Assembly: GCA_021789595.1 (NCBI GenBank)
Contig: JAJYJJ010000018.1
Location: 1-41,738, forward strand
DNA: 41,738 nucleotides
DNA from: Nitrospirota bacterium
GTDB taxonomy: Bacteria; Nitrospirota; Thermodesulfovibrionia; UBA6902; JAJYJJ01
Direction: 5' to 3'
The translations under genes were made by a program, and so were the position numbers. Below are positions 38,174 to 41,738 of this stretch, one piece after another. The notes under the pieces are model-generated. The model was not told the DNA's origin and did not search any database. It saw only the letters and a list, made by a program, of their open reading frames with translations. The stretch's first letter is position 1. Every line of letters begins with the position of its first letter.

Positions 38174-39249
38174 TTTAGCACCTTCTTTTTCAGTTTTATT
38201 GGTGTATATCCGCAGAATGGTTCCTCTTCAAGATAATCGCCGTAAACAGAATACGCCCTTGCCCTGCAGCCGCCGCAGACATTTAAATACTCGCAGGAGC
38301 CGCACCTGCCCTTATAGTTTTTGAAATCCCTGAGCTCTCTGAATAACTCAGAATCCTCCCATATATCTTTAAATGACTGCTTGTGGATGTTTCCTGCAGG
38401 CATCGGGAAATAGCTGCATGGCAGAACATTGCCGTCAACATCTATGAGGCATATCAACTGGCCTGCGATGCAGCCCTTTGAACCGCCTGTAGAAAATTTC
38501 AGTGTCCTTCTTTCAAACCTGGCGCCTTCTTCTTTTGACTTCTGCAGGATAATCCTGTAATAATGAGGAGCACATGTCGGCCTCACAAGCATATCCTTTT
38601 CCCCCTTTTCCATCTGGTAGTGCCATTCGAGGATCTCTTCATAGTCTTCCTTTGATATAAGCTCGTTCATTATCTCCTCCCCCCTGCCTGTAGGAACTAT
38701 CATAAACATATACCAGGCAGTAGCGCCAAGTTCCTTTGCGAGCCTGTAGACCTTTGGGATCTCTTCCTGATTGCGCCTTGTAAAGGACGAGTTTATGATG
38801 AACTCGATATTATGTTTTCTGAACAACCTTGCAGCGTTTATTGTCCCGTTGAATGCACCCTCCTGATTCCTGAAATCGTCATGCACCTTATCTGTTGAAC
38901 CATCGAGACTCAGGGATACGATCTTTATGCCTGATTCCTTTATCCTTGAGCATACATCCTCTGTAACAAGCGTCCCGTTGGTGGCAAGACACATCCTCAG
39001 GCCCTTTTTAGTGCCGTATCCTGCAATATCAAAGACATCCGCTCTAATGAGAGGTTCACCGCCTGATAAAACTATAACAGGCTTTGCGTAGCCTGAGATG
39101 TCCTCTATAATTCTGAATGCCTCATCTGTGCCAAAATCCGGATGTCCTTTGACCACCATCTCGGATGAAGAGCGGCAGTGCACGCATTTGAGGTTACATC
39201 TCCTCGTAATTTCCCAGGCTATCCATTTCGGTGCAAATTCCATTGTCAT
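38170..39249 (-). CDS. Radical SAM/SPASM protein, AhbD/NirJ-like, in the heme operon
   Basis: A 359-residue radical SAM enzyme. [18 protein letters not shown] holds the CxxxCxxC cluster (Cys18, Cys22, Cys25). [17 protein letters not shown] is the SAM-binding GGEP motif. The C-terminal SPASM part has [20 protein letters not shown] and [15 protein letters not shown] for auxiliary clusters. AhbD decarboxylates Fe-coproporphyrin III to heme b in the siroheme-based pathway, and NirJ acts in heme d1 synthesis; this protein resembles both by motif layout. In this operon the missing step between HemE and PPOX is coproporphyrinogen oxidation, so it might stand in for HemN. That role is inference. Confidence 0.82.
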   Translation of the reverse strand: MTMEFAPKWIAWEITRRCNLKCVHCRSSSEMVVKGHPDFGTDEAFRIIEDISGYAKPVIVLSGGEPLIRADVFDIAGYGTKKGLRMCLATNGTLVTEDVCSRIKESGIKIVSLSLDGSTDKVHDDFRNQEGAFNGTINAARLFRKHNIEFIINSSFTRRNQEEIPKVYRLAKELGATAWYMFMIVPTGRGEEIMNELISKEDYEEILEWHYQMEKGEKDMLVRPTCAPHYYRIILQKSKEEGARFERRTLKFSTGGSKGCIAGQLICLIDVDGNVLPCSYFPMPAGNIHKQSFKDIWEDSELFRELRDFKNYKGRCGSCEYLNVCGGCRARAYSVYGDYLEEEPFCGYTPIKLKKKVLK

Positions 39250-39306
39250 TTTTATTATGATAAACTACAAAGGCCAAAAACTCAACTACATAGGCGCGGA
39301 AATCCC

Positions 39307-39334
39307 TTGACAAATCACCTAAACCATATATAAT
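39307..39334 (+). promoter_or_regulatory. Predicted promoter of the TPR/barrel operon
   Basis: TTGACA (39307-39312), 16-base spacer, TATAAT (39329-39334). Both hexamers are perfect consensus. It diverges from the radical SAM gene. Confidence 0.65.
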
Positions 39335-39346
39335 TAAAATGAATCT

Positions 39347-39366
39347 CCCCGCAGCAAGCTGCGGGG
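39347..39366. repeat. Hairpin in the 5' leader of the TPR/barrel gene
   Basis: Perfect 9-bp stem ccccgcagc/gctgcgggg around aa, a few bases after the predicted transcription start. No T run follows, so it may stabilise the mRNA or be another dispersed palindrome. Confidence 0.6.
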
Positions 39367-39393
39367 AATTAACAAGTTAAACATGGGGGGAGG

Positions 39394-40695
39394 ATGGGTT
39401 TGAAACATACATTCCTTTTACTGTTACTTATTTCTCTCCTTAATCCATCCATTGTCCTTGCGACTGAAAAAGCCTATGAACAGCACATGGCAAAGGGCAT
39501 ATTAAGCCTTGAGACAAATAATTACTCATCTGCCATAGAGGAATTCAGGGCAGCAATGAAGGAAAAACCAGATGATGAAAAGGCAATACTTTATCTCGGG
39601 ATAGCCCTCAGCCGTTCAGGCAATAAAGATGCGGAGACGACACTAAAGAAGGCCCTCTCAATGAATCCCCAGGAGCCCAGGACGAACCTTGAGCTTGGCA
39701 TCTACTACTATAGCAAATCCCTCTTTGAAGAGGCAAAGGACTATCTTGAAGAAGCTGTAAGGCTTGCGCCGAATACAGAGGTCTCCTCAAAGGCAGAGGA
39801 ATATCTGAAGGCGATAGCAAACAGGGCAGCGTCAAGAAAGCCGTGGATGATAAACATATCAGCAGGCATGCAGTATGACAGCAATGTAGTGCTTGAGGCA
39901 GAAAACGGCCCGCTGCCCCAGGGGATCTCAAGGAAATCGGACTGGAGTGCAGTTTTATACATAAAAGGCCAGTATAACCTTTTGAGGTCAGAGAAAATCA
40001 ATAGTTCAATAAGCTATTCATTATACCAGAGCCTGCACAGCAAACTCTCAGACTTCAACATAACCCAGAACCTTATCACACTAAATGCATCCTACAAGAT
40101 TCTGCCAACACTAAACCTTGCAGGCCGATACTCCTTTGAATACCTCCTGGTAGGAGGGCATGACTATGACTATGCACACACACTTACGCCCTCTCTGATC
40201 ATCTCAGAGGGCAGAGGTTTTTCCACAGTCATAGAATATCAATACAGAAAAGAGCGCTTCATGGACACAGCGCTTTTCACAGACAACTCAGACAGGACAG
40301 GTTCAAACAACCTCATAGGGATAACCCAGAACATACCTGTAACCACATCTATCATCGCAAGGATTGGCTATTCGTATGATAAGGATTCAACGAGGCAGGA
40401 CTACTGGGACTACAAGGGGGATAAAGGCTTCATAGGCATAAAACTGAACATGCCATACAGGATACTGCTTGACCTCTATGGCGAATACTACAGAAAGGAC
40501 TACAAAGGTGTTAATCCCATCTCAGGGACAGAGAGGAAGGATACAATCCATACCTATTCAGCATCCCTTACCAGGGCGCTGACAGACAGATACAGCATAA
40601 CCATTGGTGAGTGTTATATAAGAAACAACTCAAACATAGGCCTGTATGACTACAGGAGGGCAATAACGAGCCTTTTCCTGAATGCGAGGTTTTAG
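39394..40695 (+). CDS. TPR protein with outer-membrane barrel
   Basis: A 433-residue exported protein. The signal peptide ends near VLATEKA (about residue 24). Residues about 25-150 contain tetratricopeptide repeats (YSSAIEEFRAAMKEKPDDEK, AETTLKKALSMNPQEPRTNL). From 152 on, beta strands alternate (AGMQYDSNVVLEA, YNLLRSEKINSSISYSLYQS, FSTVIEYQYRKERF) and the chain ends in LFLNARF, with the terminal Phe expected for a BamA-inserted barrel. The layout is that of Slam-like or porin-like proteins that assemble or export surface proteins. Start: ATG 39394 abuts the ribosome site; TTG at 39400 has better spacing and starts LKHTFLLLLL. A FecR protein and a lipoprotein follow closely. Confidence 0.8.
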   Translation: MGLKHTFLLLLLISLLNPSIVLATEKAYEQHMAKGILSLETNNYSSAIEEFRAAMKEKPDDEKAILYLGIALSRSGNKDAETTLKKALSMNPQEPRTNLELGIYYYSKSLFEEAKDYLEEAVRLAPNTEVSSKAEEYLKAIANRAASRKPWMINISAGMQYDSNVVLEAENGPLPQGISRKSDWSAVLYIKGQYNLLRSEKINSSISYSLYQSLHSKLSDFNITQNLITLNASYKILPTLNLAGRYSFEYLLVGGHDYDYAHTLTPSLIISEGRGFSTVIEYQYRKERFMDTALFTDNSDRTGSNNLIGITQNIPVTTSIIARIGYSYDKDSTRQDYWDYKGDKGFIGIKLNMPYRILLDLYGEYYRKDYKGVNPISGTERKDTIHTYSASLTRALTDRYSITIGECYIRNNSNIGLYDYRRAITSLFLNARF

Positions 40696-40698
40696 GCG

Positions 40699-41463
40699 AT
40701 GAAGATCAAATATACTGCAATAATCAGCATCCTGTTTCTCATTGGATTCACAGGCATTGCCTATGCACAGGATGTAGGAAGCATGATAGCAATCCGTGGG
40801 AAGGCAATTATCGAAAGGGATAACAAGGCGATAGAGGCAAAGATAAAGGACAGGATAGAACTTAAAGATACGATAGAGACAAAACAGAGATCAAAGGCAA
40901 AGATGCTGTTTATAGACGACAGCGTTCTAACACTCGGGGAGAAATCAAAGGTGGTCATAAAGGAATTTGTATACAGCAAAGGCAGGGGAAGCTCAATCTT
41001 CAACCTCCTTGATGGAAAGATGAGGTCTATAGTTGGAAAGACAGGGTTTCAGGTAGAAACGCCGACTGCGGTTGCGGCAGCCAGGGGGACGGTAATACTG
41101 TTTCATGTAGGAGTAATGGATGGCAGGAAGTTTACAACCATCATATGTCTTGAAGGGATGGTTGATGTAAGAAATATAGACCCAAAGGTAATGGGGAGCG
41201 TGACCCTTAAACCTGGACAGATGACCATAGTATGGGAAGGCGAGCCACCAACACAACCTGAACCTGCGACTGGGGATTTGACTGATAGACTTTTAAGGGA
41301 TACAGATACCGGCTTTTATGAGCTATCTATACCAGGGCCGATGCAGATAGGGGTTGGCCAAGGTTGGATGGAGATAGAGCCACCTATAGGCACACCGCCA
41401 ATAGAGCAGCAGCCAGGGGCGAATACAACGCCTGTAACCATACATCCAGTATTTCCACAGTAG
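40699..41463 (+). CDS. Secreted FecR-domain protein
   Basis: A 254-residue protein with a signal peptide ending at AYAQ (about residue 24). Residues 28-190 form a FecR-like domain: IAIRGKAIIERDNKAI, MLFIDDSVLTLGEKSKVVI, then VETPTAVAAARGTVILFHVG, the characteristic V.TPTAVAAVRGT motif, and LKPGQMTIVWEGE. The C-terminus is Pro/Thr-rich. Unlike true FecR there is no inner-membrane anti-sigma part, so this is the free periplasmic form often found next to surface proteins. It starts 3 bases after the barrel gene stop, and a lipoprotein gene follows directly. Confidence 0.88.
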   Translation: MKIKYTAIISILFLIGFTGIAYAQDVGSMIAIRGKAIIERDNKAIEAKIKDRIELKDTIETKQRSKAKMLFIDDSVLTLGEKSKVVIKEFVYSKGRGSSIFNLLDGKMRSIVGKTGFQVETPTAVAAARGTVILFHVGVMDGRKFTTIICLEGMVDVRNIDPKVMGSVTLKPGQMTIVWEGEPPTQPEPATGDLTDRLLRDTDTGFYELSIPGPMQIGVGQGWMEIEPPIGTPPIEQQPGANTTPVTIHPVFPQ

Positions 41464-41472
41464 GTGATGAAT

Positions 41473-41738
41473 ATGAAGAGATTTGGCATAGCATTAATCC
41501 TTATATCCTTTGCGATAGCAATGGGAAGCTGCGGAGGCGGTAACAGCAACGGCACATATCAGGGGACATCGAGAGTAATCATAACCCTAAGCGACAGCCA
41601 TTTTGCAAAGATTGAGATAAATAAGGATACCCTTTTTGCATCCGTAAAACACCTTCTAAAAGAATGGATGCGTGTCAGGGAGGCATCTGCAATACCATCA
41701 AACATTGTCAATATACAATACACGGTATCAGGCACAGG
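41473..41738 (+). CDS. Lipoprotein, N-terminal fragment
   Basis: The first 88 residues of a lipoprotein that continues beyond the window. The signal peptide ends GSCGGG with the lipidated Cys near residue 20. The mature part starts NSNGTYQGTSRVIITLSDSH and continues with FAKIEINKDTLFASVKHLLK, with no family recognised. The Cys-Gly-Gly-Gly start resembles the large repeat lipoprotein at 11654, but the rest does not. ATG 41473 follows AGGTG; ATG 41467 is an alternative. It is the third gene of the TPR-barrel/FecR set, so it may be the surface client of that machinery. Confidence 0.75.
   Translation, partial: MKRFGIALILISFAIAMGSCGGGNSNGTYQGTSRVIITLSDSHFAKIEINKDTLFASVKHLLKEWMRVREASAIPSNIVNIQYTVSGT

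Overview
The window looks like a chromosomal segment of an anaerobic, cytochrome-rich Gram-negative bacterium. LPS heptosyltransferase, UDP-glucose dehydrogenase, an outer-membrane barrel and lipoproteins point to an outer membrane. Multiheme c cytochromes, a Mo-enzyme operon, NO reductase and dispersed palindromic repeats of the tcattgcgag type would fit Nitrospirota or a deltaproteobacterial relative. That placement is inference from gene content; no 16S or other phylogenetic marker was compared. No tRNA, rRNA, CRISPR array or transposase was seen.

Layout. 0-3.4 kb: start of a glycosyltransferase (-), a small DsrE-like protein, a secreted two-domain rhodanese, a small secreted DUF5666-like protein and a beta-propeller ending in a CxxCH heme motif. 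3.4-6.8 kb: NosL, DUF4418 membrane protein, MacB/FtsX permease, TPR lipoprotein and LolD-type ATPase, tightly packed and probably for copper or envelope work. 6.8-9.9 kb (-): UDP-glucose dehydrogenase, DUF3108, heptosyltransferase. 10.0-18.8 kb is an accessory island: hicBA between 99-bp perfect direct repeats, four small coiled-coil genes with look-alike promoters, a 936-residue glycine/asparagine-rich lipoprotein, and mntA-hepT, PIN/UPF0175 and DUF433/DUF5615 modules, separated by near-identical terminator hairpins. 18.8-22.9 kb: DUF1015, gap, pgk and, convergently, speD.

23-31.4 kb: hemL, then a respiratory operon encoding an 11-CxxCH membrane cytochrome, a four-cluster Fe-S protein, an NrfD/PsrC membrane subunit, a Tat-exported molybdopterin oxidoreductase, a TorD-like chaperone and a 12-CxxCH cytochrome. 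31.5-34.5 kb (-): a c-heme/CopD/cytochrome-b5 fusion and norB-norC, with a perfect FNR/DNR-like palindrome upstream of norC. 34.8-39.2 kb (-): a heme operon in the order radical SAM, hemE, hemH, hemG/hemY. 39.4 kb to the end: TPR/outer-membrane barrel protein, FecR-domain protein and the start of a lipoprotein.

How it fits together: hemL supplies the first committed tetrapyrrole precursor, hemE/hemH/PPOX complete heme, and the heme goes to multiheme cytochromes and NO reductase, so much of 23-39 kb is a heme-making and heme-using block. The accessory island is the least conventional part. Its genes differ, but their promoters and terminators are copies of each other, with one gene module per inter-terminator interval. 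The strongest candidates for something undescribed are this terminator-punctuated array, the in-frame palindromic insertion inside hemH, and the c-heme/CopD/b5 fusion.
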